Part shown: positions 24,246 to 32,798 of the stretch, one piece after another | Layout: the number at the start of each line of letters is the position of its first letter | Numbering within the stretch: the first letter of the stretch is position 1 | From: Rhizobium croatiense | Lineage (GTDB): Bacteria; Pseudomonadota; Alphaproteobacteria; Rhizobiales; Rhizobiaceae | Direction: 5' to 3' | Assembly (NCBI RefSeq): GCF_019793465.1 | Contig: NZ_JAILYJ010000011.1 | Coordinates: 124,001 to 188,000, forward strand | DNA length: 64,000 nucleotides | Program-made: the position numbers and the translations under genes | Notes under the pieces: model-generated | Seen by the model: only the letters and a program-made list of their open reading frames with translations | Database searches by the model: none | Told to the model about the DNA's origin: nothing

Positions 24246-25852
24246 CTGACCAGCTCCGCTTCTTCCCGCAGGAATTCGTCCAGCGTACCGCGACCACCCT
24301 TGCCGGTGATGTCGATCATTTCCAGGGAAAGGTATCGTTCGCCGGCACCCCCTATCGCCGGCTTGGTCAGGAACATGCGCGCGAAGGCCACGGCGCGCGT
24401 GGCCTTGTGACCGTTCAGATGGCCGACCGAGGCTTCATAGCCGCAGTTGACAATGGCTGAGAAGATCTCGCGGCGATCGCCAAATTCGGCCGCCGTATAG
24501 TTCGAAAGATCCGGGCCGCTATAGCACTGGCCGCCCGTTGCCGGTGTTCCGGTCTCACCATTGGCCGAGGCATGGCTGATGAAAGACGGGGTTGCAAGCT
24601 CGTAACGATAAACATCGTAAGCGGAGGGTTGGCTCGGTGCTCCGGTCGCCTGCGGGGGATAACTGGAGTAGTTGCTGAGAACCGTGCTCACCGAGGGCAC
24701 TGCCGTTCCCTGCGCGACATTCCAATAGGTGTTGTATTGCCAATTGTTGCCGCTGCTGATCTTGCCGCCGCCAAGCGAGGTCATACCCGCTCCGTACCCC
24801 AGCGGCAGAGCCTTGGTCGCATCGCCGACAACATCTCCGACCTTGACTGGATCGTAAGTGTCGCAACCTTTCTTTCCCTTGCCGCCGATTGACTGAGCGG
24901 AGCGCACATTTTGGGCAGGCCGGTAACGATAATCGCCGTTCGCCTTGTTGAATGATGAGGAGTAAAAGCCGAAGCGCGTATTCACGCCGTCCTCGACAGG
25001 TCCCGCCTTTGCGCCGGTCTCCGTATCGAGGCTGTCCTGTGTGTAGCAGGTACCGGGATTGCCGGTGGCAAGAGCCTCCGCCAGCACGGATGCACCATTG
25101 CCCAAGGGGGTCCGCAGGAACCCGAAATTGCCGGGACCGGGATTGGACGCCGCGGTGCTGTGGAGCTCGATCTGTCGCCCGTAGAGATTGCCGGCCGCAA
25201 AATTGGTGTGCAATGCCGTCGCTGCATCTTCGCTGGCGCTTTCGCTCGTGTTCCCGACCGGCTCGAACGGATTGCAGATGAAGATCGGCGTCACGTCGCA
25301 GGCGCTGGCATGGTAGACCGCCACGGCGTCGGCAGCGACGTTGATCGTATTGCGGGTGAAACCAACCGGGATCGGAAAGATCGTCTGCATCGCCTGCGGC
25401 TTGGCGATGACCCAGGCATAGGAAGCTTCGCTGGCCACGGTCGTTTCCATCGAAGACGGGATGGGCGTGTCGTCGTTGGCCGGGATGTCCTTCAGAAAAA
25501 GCACTGTGACCGTGCTCCCGGCGTCGTTTCCGGCGTCATAGGTCACTGATATATGCGAGCCAAGCGACATACCGGTTCCGCCCGCGGAGAAAGCCGCGCT
25601 ATTGGAGATTTTCTCGATCGCCGTCTGCGCCCGGGTAATGGCATCATCACGCCCATCAAGTTCACGGGCTCCGGCCAGCGCCATCGCATCGACGGCGTTC
25701 TGAAGATCGGTATGCAGGTTGCTGCTGCGGCCGACATCGATGATCAGCAGCGAAAAGCCGAGAAGCATTGGCATGGCGATGAGCGTCAAGGCGATGACAT
25801 AGCCACGATGATCGTTCCAGAACCGTCTGACAATCCTGCTCAGCATTGGCAC
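24242..25852 (-). CDS. tadG: TadG-family pilus-associated protein
   Basis: A 536-residue TadG-like protein. The N-terminus FWNDHRGYVIALTLIAMPMLLGFSLLIIDVGRSSNLHTDLQNAVDAMALAGARELDG is the usual TadG/Flp-like opening with one membrane helix and the DLQNAVDAAALA region. The remaining 450 residues are periplasmic, Gly/Ser/Thr-rich with a few cysteines (SACDVTPIFICNPF, NCGYEA). In other systems TadG spans to the cell wall and supports the pilus. I do not see a metal-ion-dependent adhesion site of a von Willebrand A domain. Confidence 0.88.
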   Translation of the reverse strand: MPMLSRIVRRFWNDHRGYVIALTLIAMPMLLGFSLLIIDVGRSSNLHTDLQNAVDAMALAGARELDGRDDAITRAQTAIEKISNSAAFSAGGTGMSLGSHISVTYDAGNDAGSTVTVLFLKDIPANDDTPIPSSMETTVASEASYAWVIAKPQAMQTIFPIPVGFTRNTINVAADAVAVYHASACDVTPIFICNPFEPVGNTSESASEDAATALHTNFAAGNLYGRQIELHSTAASNPGPGNFGFLRTPLGNGASVLAEALATGNPGTCYTQDSLDTETGAKAGPVEDGVNTRFGFYSSSFNKANGDYRYRPAQNVRSAQSIGGKGKKGCDTYDPVKVGDVVGDATKALPLGYGAGMTSLGGGKISSGNNWQYNTYWNVAQGTAVPSVSTVLSNYSSYPPQATGAPSQPSAYDVYRYELATPSFISHASANGETGTPATGGQCYSGPDLSNYTAAEFGDRREIFSAIVNCGYEASVGHLNGHKATRAVAFARMFLTKPAIGGAGERYLSLEMIDITGKGGRGTLDEFLREEAELVR

Positions 25853-25939
25853 ACCCCCATCACGGCGCTATTGCCGTGACGACCCCGTTTCGTGCATTTT
25901 CCCCTTCGGCGCGCTGCCGCCGGTCACGCCTTTCGCCGG

Positions 25940-26245
25940 CTACTGGCTGACGGCCGCCCCGTTGGACGCCCCATTAGCCCCCGTGGCCGGCGACGGCTGA
26001 ACAACTCCAAGCCCGCCGTTCTGATACTGAGTGACCACCCTGCGGATCAGCTTGCCGTCGCTTGCGATCCTGGTTCGCTGGGCTTCCGGCGGGAACGGGT
26101 CCTCGATATGGATGGCCTTGTTTGCTTCCACGGCATTGCCGACCCCGAAGGTGATCGAGTCGCGATTGTTCATGTAGTCGGCGCAGCCGGAAGCGAGGCC
26201 GGCGGCTGCAAGGACGAGAAGGACCCGCTTAGCGTTTTGTAACAA
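25940..26245 (-). CDS. Small lipoprotein of Tad locus (CpaD/RcpB position)
   Basis: A 101-residue lipoprotein: the lipobox LASGC puts the lipidated Cys at residue 21. The mature sequence (ADYMNNRDSITFGVGNAVEANKAIH) resembles the N-terminal part of CpaD-type pilus lipoproteins, where DSITLGAGNAVAAN-like motifs are common, but the rest of CpaD is absent and the tail is low-complexity. It overlaps the secretin gene by 17 nt. It probably substitutes for CpaD/RcpB as an outer-membrane partner of the secretin. Confidence 0.8.
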   Translation of the reverse strand: MLQNAKRVLLVLAAAGLASGCADYMNNRDSITFGVGNAVEANKAIHIEDPFPPEAQRTRIASDGKLIRRVVTQYQNGGLGVVQPSPATGANGASNGAAVSQ

Positions 26246-27719
26246 CGACTTTGCCTCCCTGGTTCAGGTCGAGACGATGACCATAAGGCCCAGTCACACC
26301 TACGCCATTGCGAAAGCGTCGGAGCATGTCCTTATCGACTTCCATGACACCGAGCGCGAAAAGCTCGACGTCGTTGGACGAACGCGTCTGATCGAGCGGA
26401 CTGTAGAGATCCTCACCTGGGCGGGCCGGTCGCACAATGTGCGGGGTGACGACGATAACGAGGTCGGATTCCCTCTTCTGGAAACTCGTCGAACGGAACA
26501 GTGCGCCGAGGACCGGTATCTGCCCGAGGCCCGGCATTTGCTGGATGTCCTTGGCATTGATCGACTGCAGCAGACCGGCCATGGCAAAGCTCTGGCCGTC
26601 GCGAAGCGCGACTGTGGTGCTGGCAGCGCGCGAAATGAAACCCGGATTGCCGTTGACATTGATCGACGGATCAAGCTCGGAGACTTCAGGCTCGATCTCC
26701 AGATTGATGACGCCGTCGTCGAGCACGACCGGCTTGAAAGTCAGCCGCACACCGAAGGGGCGATAGTCCGTCTCGGTGGCCACCGTCGAGCCGTTATTCG
26801 TCGTCTTCAGGATCGGCACTTCACCACCGGCATGGAAGCTAGCGGTCGAGCCGCTCATGGCGATCAGGTTCGGCTGAGCCAGGCGGCGCACCAATCCCTT
26901 CTGCTCGAGCGCGTTGATGACCACGTCGATGTGGCCGCCCGAGATTTCCAGCACTTTGGCGATCAACTGGCCGAAGGGCAGCATACCTGTTGCCGCACCC
27001 TTGGGGTCAAGAAGAGTACGGGATAGGCCACCGTTGTCGTTCACGGTGATACCCTGGCTGGTCGTTGCCTTGCCGATGCGGTTGTTGTTGCCGTACCCGG
27101 ACCACCCGATCCCGAGGTCACGACCCGTCTGGCGCGAGGCTTCGATGATACGAACCTCCAGCATCACCTGCTGGCTGTCACTGACGCGCAATTGGTTCAG
27201 CACCGGCTGGTCAGAATAGGACTGGGCGATTTCCAGCACCCGCTGCAATTCGATCCCGTCCCGAACCACGCCTACCAGGCGAATGCGATCGTTGGAGTTT
27301 GCCACCCTGACCCGGGCCGAAGGCGCGGCAGAGCGAATGGCGGAGGCGACTTCACTGAAATCGCTGGCGACGCGGATGTCGATGACGCCGAGAAGCGACT
27401 TGTCGTCGCCATAGACCGAGATATTGGTGGCGCCGGTCTTCTTTCCGCGGATGAACAGCGACCGGTCTGAAAGCGGCACCACGTCGATCATATCAGCGCT
27501 GCCGATGACGAGATCGCCGAAGGGCTGGCCGGTATTGAGTGTCAACGTCTCGTTCGGAGGCAATGTCACATGCTGGACCGATTTGCCGAGCGTGACGGAC
27601 TTTTCCTGTGCGCTGGCGGAGCCGGCAAATCCAGGCCCTAAACACACACAGGCCGAAAACACTGCCGCTAGTGCCGCAAGGCTTTTCGTCCTTGCGATTC
27701 TTCTCTTGCCGTTCGCCAT
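26229..27719 (-). CDS. cpaC: Tad pilus secretin (outer-membrane channel)
   Basis: A 496-residue secretin. A signal peptide ends around GSASAQEK. The N-terminal pilus-formation domain (VTLPPNETLTLNTGQPFGDLVIGSADMIDV, GKKTGATNISVYG) is followed by a BON-like part (RIRLVGVVRDGIELQRVL). The C-terminal secretin domain follows (EVPILKTT, FKPVVLDDGVINLEIEPEVSELD, VALRDGQSFAMAGLL, PGLGQIPVLGALF). It forms the outer-membrane pore for the Flp pilus. It overlaps the small lipoprotein gene downstream. Confidence 0.95.
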   Translation of the reverse strand: MANGKRRIARTKSLAALAAVFSACVCLGPGFAGSASAQEKSVTLGKSVQHVTLPPNETLTLNTGQPFGDLVIGSADMIDVVPLSDRSLFIRGKKTGATNISVYGDDKSLLGVIDIRVASDFSEVASAIRSAAPSARVRVANSNDRIRLVGVVRDGIELQRVLEIAQSYSDQPVLNQLRVSDSQQVMLEVRIIEASRQTGRDLGIGWSGYGNNNRIGKATTSQGITVNDNGGLSRTLLDPKGAATGMLPFGQLIAKVLEISGGHIDVVINALEQKGLVRRLAQPNLIAMSGSTASFHAGGEVPILKTTNNGSTVATETDYRPFGVRLTFKPVVLDDGVINLEIEPEVSELDPSINVNGNPGFISRAASTTVALRDGQSFAMAGLLQSINAKDIQQMPGLGQIPVLGALFRSTSFQKRESDLVIVVTPHIVRPARPGEDLYSPLDQTRSSNDVELFALGVMEVDKDMLRRFRNGVGVTGPYGHRLDLNQGGKVVVTKR

Positions 27720-27768
27720 GCCTGCTTTAGCCCCCTCGTTCGGCTACCGCACTTGCGCCGCCTAAATC

Positions 27769-28689
27769 TCACTGGATCAGGCCGACTCGGTGCTCCTCGC
27801 GCTTCGTCGTGTTCCAGACGCCCACTGTCGCCCACTTCGGCTCGACCGGCAACACCGGCTCGACCTTTTGTTCCACAATCTGCACTTGTTTTTCCGGTTC
27901 TGGCAACTTAATCTTTTCCAAATCCTTGCCAAGCTCCGTCGCCATCGCCCCGCCACCGAGGTCGGCGACGGTGATCGGCCGGGTTTGCTCGACAGAGGAG
28001 GAGGCGATATTGCGAAGCGCCAGCGAGAGCGTGCCGATGCTGGAGCCGAGGGTGAGGCGCTGGGCCTCATCGGTCGTGACCTCGAAGGTCACGGTTTTGA
28101 CGACGGATGGCTCGTCCTTGCGCTCGTCTGCCGTCTGGTCCACCGCCAGCACCTTGACGCCTTGCAAAAGCACATCGACGAAGGTCTGATCGTTGCCTGC
28201 CGGTCCGCGCACGACCCGCGTCAGAAGCACGTCGACGCGATCGGAGGGCCTGACGAAGCCTGCCACGCCGAGCACATCGTTGACGCGGATGGAGACCGCC
28301 TTCATGCCCTGGTCGAGCGCCGCCGACAGCGTGGCGCGTTCGCCCGTACCGGTGATTTTCGAGGACAGCACCGGCTCGCCAGGGTCGATCGCGGCCATGG
28401 CATACCGCGGCTGGGCATCGTTGCCGACGACCGTCTCGATGCTGACGAAGGAGCCTGCGGGTGTTTCATTGGAGGGCCAAGGAATGGCCCTGAGATTTTC
28501 GGATCGGATCCGGTCGCCGAAGCGCATTGGCTTGGCGGCGACGACGAGTGTCCGTTCCTCGGCCTTCATCCCGTTCATCGCCAGCAGCCGGGCCTTCTGA
28601 TCGGACAGATACTCGCGCATGCCGAAGACTGCTGCTGCCGCGAGCACAAACGCAATGACGAGGCTTAAAATCGTTGAAGAACGCATCAC
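27769..28689 (-). CDS. cpaB: Tad pilus assembly protein CpaB/RcpC
   Basis: A 306-residue CpaB protein. The N-terminal hydrophobic helix is followed by an SAF domain (TLVVAAKPMRFGDRIRSENLRAIPWPSNETPAGSF). The RcpC domain follows, with AVSIRVNDVLGVAGFVRPSDRVDVLLTR near residue 140. It is periplasmic and thought to tie peptidoglycan or the secretin to the rest of the machine. It stands between flp and the secretin gene, the canonical cpaABC order, except that cpaA is divergent. Confidence 0.95.
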   Translation of the reverse strand: MMRSSTILSLVIAFVLAAAAVFGMREYLSDQKARLLAMNGMKAEERTLVVAAKPMRFGDRIRSENLRAIPWPSNETPAGSFVSIETVVGNDAQPRYAMAAIDPGEPVLSSKITGTGERATLSAALDQGMKAVSIRVNDVLGVAGFVRPSDRVDVLLTRVVRGPAGNDQTFVDVLLQGVKVLAVDQTADERKDEPSVVKTVTFEVTTDEAQRLTLGSSIGTLSLALRNIASSSVEQTRPITVADLGGGAMATELGKDLEKIKLPEPEKQVQIVEQKVEPVLPVEPKWATVGVWNTTKREEHRVGLIQ

Positions 28690-28786
28690 GGTTACTCACT
28701 ACACTGAACGGAATACATCCATTCATTGATGCTAATTTAGAAGGGAGGGGTTAACAAAAACCCCTCGCTTCTTCGAACGCCAAATA

Positions 28787-28981
28787 TCAGGCCGGGACGG
28801 CCAGCTCGGCGGTGAACCATCCTGCCCATGCCGTCCAAACGGCAGCCAGATTGGTGCCGGCCAACGTCACCGCCGTGATCACGCCGCCAACCAGCAAGGC
28901 AAGCAGAATGAGGTATTCCGTGAGTGCGACCCCATCTTCTTCCCGCGCGAAAGCGCGTACGCTGTTTACAAATGCTTTCAT
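28787..28981 (-). CDS. flp: Flp/Fap-type major pilin
   Basis: A 64-residue Flp prepilin. The leader MKAFVNSVRAFAREEDG ends in the glycine processing site, then VALTEYLILLALLVGGVITAV, with the Glu-Tyr pair at positions 5-6 of the mature chain. The hydrophobic helix then builds the pilus core. The short size and E-Y pair are diagnostic for type IVb Flp pilin. The strong Shine-Dalgarno GGGAGGT is 8 nt before the start. The gene leads the minus-strand operon and is separated from cpaB by about 100 bp. Confidence 0.95.
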   Translation of the reverse strand: MKAFVNSVRAFAREEDGVALTEYLILLALLVGGVITAVTLAGTNLAAVWTAWAGWFTAELAVPA

Positions 28982-29065
28982 CGAGAATTACCTCCCAGGT
29001 AAGTTGTGCGCCGTAAATCCCCCCGGCCGCCTTGTCGTTGAGACCGTCTCTTCGACTGGGAATAT

Positions 29066-29094
29066 TAATAGTCTGTTAATTCTAATTTAGTCAA
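29066..29094 (-). promoter_or_regulatory. Candidate promoter of the flp-cpa-tad operon
   Basis: Reading the minus strand, TTGACT (29094-29089) is followed after 17 nt by CTATTA (29071-29066), or after 18 nt by TATTAA. The surroundings are strikingly AT-rich for this genome. Transcription would start about 75 nt upstream of the flp start codon. Assigned by eye only. Confidence 0.5.
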
Positions 29095-29242
29095 TTGTTT
29101 TATACCCGCGCGAATTGAGATTTATACTTATGGTTAAGACGAAAGCCCAATGATCGGACGTAAAAATCGGCTGATTTTGCCGAAGTTGAGTGAAAACCGA
29201 AGTTACGTGGTAGCTAATCATAGCCCAAAAAGGTTGATTCCT

Positions 29243-29770
29243 ATGTCGCAAATGGCCGTTTTTATTAACTCACTATCAGTATTACTTTTTCTCTATGCCG
29301 CCTGGACCGATTTCCGTACCTGGAAGATCCCCAACACGATCGTGCTTGCGCTCGTGACACTTTATGCACTGCGCGCGGTGGCCGTGATGCTTGCCTCTGA
29401 GGATGTCGGCGCTGCGCTGTTTGCTTCGAGCGGAATTGGAGGCGACGTCGGGGCCGGTCTGCTGATGTTCATGCTTGGGGTGGTGCTCTGGGCGTTCCGG
29501 CTGTTTGGCGCAGGAGACGCCAAGCTTTTCCTGCCGATCGGCCTTTTTGTCGGATGGCACGGAATGCTGCCGTTTTCGTTTTTGCTCCTCGTCCTCGGTA
29601 TCGTGACGCTGCTGGTCCTGCGGCTGCCGGTGCCGCTGCGCGTCGCTCATCTCGCCTTTTTCATGCGCATCGAGGAAATTCGGGCGAGCCGGAAGATACC
29701 TTACGGCGTCATCATGGTTTTCGCCGTGCTCCTTACCCTGGCTCTGCCGATTATCCGACAGCAGCAGTAA
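29243..29770 (+). CDS. cpaA: Tad prepilin peptidase (A24A aspartic protease)
   Basis: A 175-residue polytopic membrane peptidase from ATG 29243 (MSQMAVFINSLS). An in-frame start at 29150 would add a polar, non-family extension. The two catalytic aspartates are in the expected motifs: WTDFRTWKIPN near the first helix and FGAGDAKLFLPIGL. It lacks the N-methylase domain of classic PilD, as expected for the Tad type. It cleaves Flp and the TadE/F pseudopilins at their Gly sites in the inner membrane. It is divergent from the flp operon over 260 bp, so the two halves of the locus could share one regulatory region. Confidence 0.92.
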   Translation: MSQMAVFINSLSVLLFLYAAWTDFRTWKIPNTIVLALVTLYALRAVAVMLASEDVGAALFASSGIGGDVGAGLLMFMLGVVLWAFRLFGAGDAKLFLPIGLFVGWHGMLPFSFLLLVLGIVTLLVLRLPVPLRVAHLAFFMRIEEIRASRKIPYGVIMVFAVLLTLALPIIRQQQ

Positions 29771-29806
29771 CCTGGCAGCGACAAGCTTCCTCGCAAGAGA
29801 AGCCTG

Positions 29807-29910
29807 GAGCATGATGCCGAAAAGTGTGAGCGGTTTTCGGGCAACATCATGCTCTAACTCCTTAATTGAGAACAGGATTTTAGGCCGACCGGGCCAAAAT
29901 CATCCTGTTC
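29807..29910. repeat. RIME1-like rhizobial palindromic intergenic element
   Basis: About 104 bp made of two complex palindromes. The first: GAGCATGATG (29807-29816) with CATCATGCTC (29845-29854), enclosing CCGAAAA (29817-29823) and TTTTCGG (29834-29840). The second: GAACAGGAT (29870-29878) with ATCCTGTTC (29902-29910), enclosing TTTAGGCC/GGCCAAAA. The sequence and two-palindrome build fit the Rhizobium-specific intergenic mosaic elements. It lies between the convergent cpaA and ABC ATPase genes. Its last bases supply the end of the ATPase reading frame. Confidence 0.8.
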
Positions 29911-30913
29911 CAGCCGCTTCGGCGAGGTCAGATGGCATTCGCGGAAAAACCGGATCGGCGTGATGGCAGGCGGTCAGCAGTCCGGGGGCTGCCGTCCTGT
30001 TCGTCAAGGCCGGCTCCTGTTCCGCGCAGATCGAAGTCGCCTTCCAGCAGCGCGTTCGAAACCGGCATCCGCTCGGCGGATCGACGGGGCTTGGCAGGTC
30101 GCCTTTCAGAACGATGCGGCTGCGTTGTCGGCGAAGCCGCGGATCGGGTGTGGGGACCGCCGACATCAGGGCCTGGGTGTAGGGATGGGCAGGCGCGCTG
30201 AAGATCGAGTGTTTCGGTCCTGTTTCAATGATTTTGCCGAGATACATGACCATCACCCGGTCCGAGACATGCCGCACGACGGCAAGATCATGGGCGACGA
30301 ACAGCATCGCCAGATTGCGCTCACGCCTCAGCCTGGCAAGCAGATTGACGACCTGCGCCTGGACCGAGACGTCGAGGGCCGAGACCGGCTCGTCGCAAAC
30401 GAGGAGCGTCGGATCAAGGGTCAGGGCGCGCGCAATGCCGAGCCGCTGACGCTGGCCTCCGGAAAATTCGGAGGGATAGCGTTCCGCATGTTCGGCGCGC
30501 AATCCGACGGATTCGAGCAGCCTGACCGTCGCCTCTCGCCACCGGGACTTCGGCAGGACGCCGGGATGCAGCGCCCACGGTTCGGCGATCAATCGGTCGA
30601 CCCGCAGGCGCGGATTGAGCGACTGGTAAGGGTCCTGGAAGACGACCTGCATCTTTCGGCGCAGATCATGCAGCTGGCGGCCGCTCGCCTGAGTGATCTC
30701 GACGCCGTCGAGCAGGACGCTGCCGCTCGTTGCCGGCCCGAGCTTCAGGAGTGTGCGTACCAGCGAGGTCTTGCCGCATCCGCTTTCGCCAACGAGGCCG
30801 AGCGTTTCTCCATGGGCGATGTCGAAGCTGACGTCATCGACGGCGCGTACCGCCGTTGCGCCACTGCCGAAATGCCGGGAGAGATTTTGCACTTTGAGAA
30901 GAGGCTCGGTCAT
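29900..30913 (-). CDS. Dipeptide/oligopeptide ABC importer ATPase (DppF-type)
   Basis: A 337-residue ATPase. Walker A GESGCGKTS, signature FSGGQRQRLGIARAL, Walker B LLVCDEPVSALDVS and switch FVAHDLAVV are all present. The C-terminal oligopeptide-ATPase extension contains DLPSPVDPPSGCRFRTRC with the conserved cysteines that bind an iron-sulfur cluster in some members. Its start overlaps the DppD-type gene by 4 nt. The last codons, Gly-Thr-Gly-stop, fall inside the RIME-like repeat, so the native C-terminus has probably been altered by insertion. Confidence 0.92.
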   Translation of the reverse strand: MTEPLLKVQNLSRHFGSGATAVRAVDDVSFDIAHGETLGLVGESGCGKTSLVRTLLKLGPATSGSVLLDGVEITQASGRQLHDLRRKMQVVFQDPYQSLNPRLRVDRLIAEPWALHPGVLPKSRWREATVRLLESVGLRAEHAERYPSEFSGGQRQRLGIARALTLDPTLLVCDEPVSALDVSVQAQVVNLLARLRRERNLAMLFVAHDLAVVRHVSDRVMVMYLGKIIETGPKHSIFSAPAHPYTQALMSAVPTPDPRLRRQRSRIVLKGDLPSPVDPPSGCRFRTRCWKATSICAEQEPALTNRTAAPGLLTACHHADPVFPRMPSDLAEAAGTG

Positions 30914-31881
30914 GCTGGCACTACCGGGAAGTGGCAGGCGGCCTGGCGGCCTGGCCCCACGGTTTCAAGACGAGGCGCCAGCTCGGCGCAAACACCCTCG
31001 GCGCGCGGACAGCGTGTTCTGAAGGCACAGCCGGACGGCAGGGCGACAGGATTGGGGGCCGAGCCGGGGATCGGGATCAGTTCGTCCTCGTCGGTGTCGA
31101 TACGCGGCTGCGAGGCAAGCAGCCCGACGCTGTAAGGATGCCGGGCATCCTCGAAGAGTTCGAAAACATTTGCGGTTTCGACGATGCGGCCGGCATACAT
31201 GACCGCGACACGGTCTGCGAGCTCGGCCACCACGCCGAGATCATGGGTGATGAAGATCATGCCAGCATTGCTGCGTTCGCGGATCGTGCGGAGCAGCTCG
31301 ACGACCTGCGCCTGGATCGTGACGTCGAGCGCCGTCGTCGGCTCGTCGGCAATGATGATATCAGGTTCGAGCGCCACGGCCATGGCGATCATGATGCGCT
31401 GGCGCATGCCGCCCGAAAACTCGTGCGGATATTGCCTGGCGCGCCGTTCGGGGTCGGGAATGCCGATCGCCGTCAGCAGGTCGATCATTGCATTTTCCAC
31501 ACCGTCTTCCGGCTTGCGCCCATGGATGCGGAACATCTCGGCGATCTGCCAGCCGACCGGATAGACCGGATTGAGCGACGCCAGCGCGTCCTGAAAGATC
31601 AGCGCGATGCGGTCGCCGCAGAGATCACGCCGCGCGTTCCGCGGAAGTTGCAGCAACTCGGTGCCCTCGAAGCGGATGGAGCCGCGCTCGATCGCGCCAG
31701 GCGGATTGGGAATGAGGTCCATAATGGCCGAGGCGGTCACCGACTTTCCCGAGCCGCTTTCTCCCAGGAGCGCCAGAACCTCACCGCGCTCAAGCGAGAA
31801 GGAGACGCCGTTGAGGGCGAGGATGCGGCCGGCAGCGGTGTCGAAGCTGACCTGAAGGTCCTTGACGTCGAGAAGGGCCAT
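30910..31881 (-). CDS. Dipeptide/oligopeptide ABC importer ATPase (DppD-type)
   Basis: A 323-residue ATPase with Walker A GESGSGKSV, signature FSGGMRQRIMIAMAVAL, Walker B IIIADEPTTALDVT, switch FITHDLGVV, and the oligo_HPY tail ending FRTRCPRAEGVCA. It pairs with the DppF-type ATPase as the heterodimeric motor. Its start abuts the permease stop (1-nt overlap). Substrate is not visible from the ATPase; with the IclR and RraA-like neighbours a non-peptide ligand is possible. Confidence 0.92.
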   Translation of the reverse strand: MALLDVKDLQVSFDTAAGRILALNGVSFSLERGEVLALLGESGSGKSVTASAIMDLIPNPPGAIERGSIRFEGTELLQLPRNARRDLCGDRIALIFQDALASLNPVYPVGWQIAEMFRIHGRKPEDGVENAMIDLLTAIGIPDPERRARQYPHEFSGGMRQRIMIAMAVALEPDIIIADEPTTALDVTIQAQVVELLRTIRERSNAGMIFITHDLGVVAELADRVAVMYAGRIVETANVFELFEDARHPYSVGLLASQPRIDTDEDELIPIPGSAPNPVALPSGCAFRTRCPRAEGVCAELAPRLETVGPGRQAACHFPVVPA

Positions 31882-32798
31882 CAGCGCCTCCGGCTCATGA
31901 GCCGCCAGTGCTGCGACGGATCATTGACGATCCGGAACCAGTTGGCGAGAAGGTTGAAGGACATGGTGGTGAACATGACGGCGAGGCCGGGAAAGAAGCT
32001 GAGCCACCAGGCGGAGGACAGGTAGCCCTGGCCTTGCGCGACCATCAGCCCCCAGCTTACCGAAGGCGGCTGGATGCCTAGTCCGAGATAGCTGAGCCCG
32101 GATTCGAACAGCATGACCATGGCAAGATTGACGGAGGCGAGTGTCAGCATTGTCGGCGCGACGCTCGGGAGAATGTGCGTGCGCAGAATCCAGGCTGGTC
32201 CACCGCCGAAGACGCGCGCAGCATCGACGAAAAGCCTCTCCCGGACCTCCAGCGTTTCGGCCCTTGCAACGCGGATATAGGCCGGCATGCGGGTCACGGC
32301 GAGCACGATCACGAGGTTGCTGACGCTCGGGCCGAATAGATAGAGGCCGAACAAGGCCACCAGCAGCGTCGGGAAGCCGAGGATAATATCGCAGATCCGC
32401 ATGATGAGGCTGCCGACGAAGCCGCCGAAATAGCCGGCGACGACGCCGAGCAGCGTCCCGCCGGCGAGGCTCGTCAATACCGTGACGAGAGCGATCCCGA
32501 TCGTCGTCGATGCCGCCTCGATGAGGCGGACGAGGAGCGGGCGTCCGAGCGCATCGGCGCCCAGCCACAAGGTCCAGGATTGCCCGAAGCCGAACGGCGG
32601 CAGGTTGCGTGCCTTGAGCGAGATGCGGTTCTCGCCGAGGAGCGAAAGGCTGTCGGCGGCAATGGCAAGAACGACAATCAGCAGCCAGATGGTTGCCGCC
32701 ACCGCCATCGGGTCACCCGAAAGCGCCCGCATGAGCCACAGGATGCGCCGGCCGCGGCGCTCTCGGGCGGGGAGGAACTCGGCGGATGTGTCGGTCAT
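31881..32798 (-). CDS. Dipeptide-type ABC importer permease (DppC-type)
   Basis: A 305-residue permease. The start is ATG 32798 (MTDTSAEFLPARERRGRR), which overlaps the preceding permease stop as ATGA; the longer frame open to 33515 runs antiparallel in codon sense through the DppB gene and is not coding. There is an N-terminal helix (VAATIWLLIVVLAIAADSL), then WLGADALGRPLLVRLI, a DppC hallmark, and the EAA-like loop RVFGGGPAWILRTHILPSV. It forms the membrane channel with the DppB-type protein. Confidence 0.9.
   Translation of the reverse strand: MTDTSAEFLPARERRGRRILWLMRALSGDPMAVAATIWLLIVVLAIAADSLSLLGENRISLKARNLPPFGFGQSWTLWLGADALGRPLLVRLIEAASTTIGIALVTVLTSLAGGTLLGVVAGYFGGFVGSLIMRICDIILGFPTLLVALFGLYLFGPSVSNLVIVLAVTRMPAYIRVARAETLEVRERLFVDAARVFGGGPAWILRTHILPSVAPTMLTLASVNLAMVMLFESGLSYLGLGIQPPSVSWGLMVAQGQGYLSSAWWLSFFPGLAVMFTTMSFNLLANWFRIVNDPSQHWRLMSRRR

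Noticed and set aside
29150..29242. Longer N-terminus for the prepilin peptidase
   Set aside because: The extra 31 residues are polar and basic, the sequence is AT-rich promoter-like, and family members begin near MSQMAVF.
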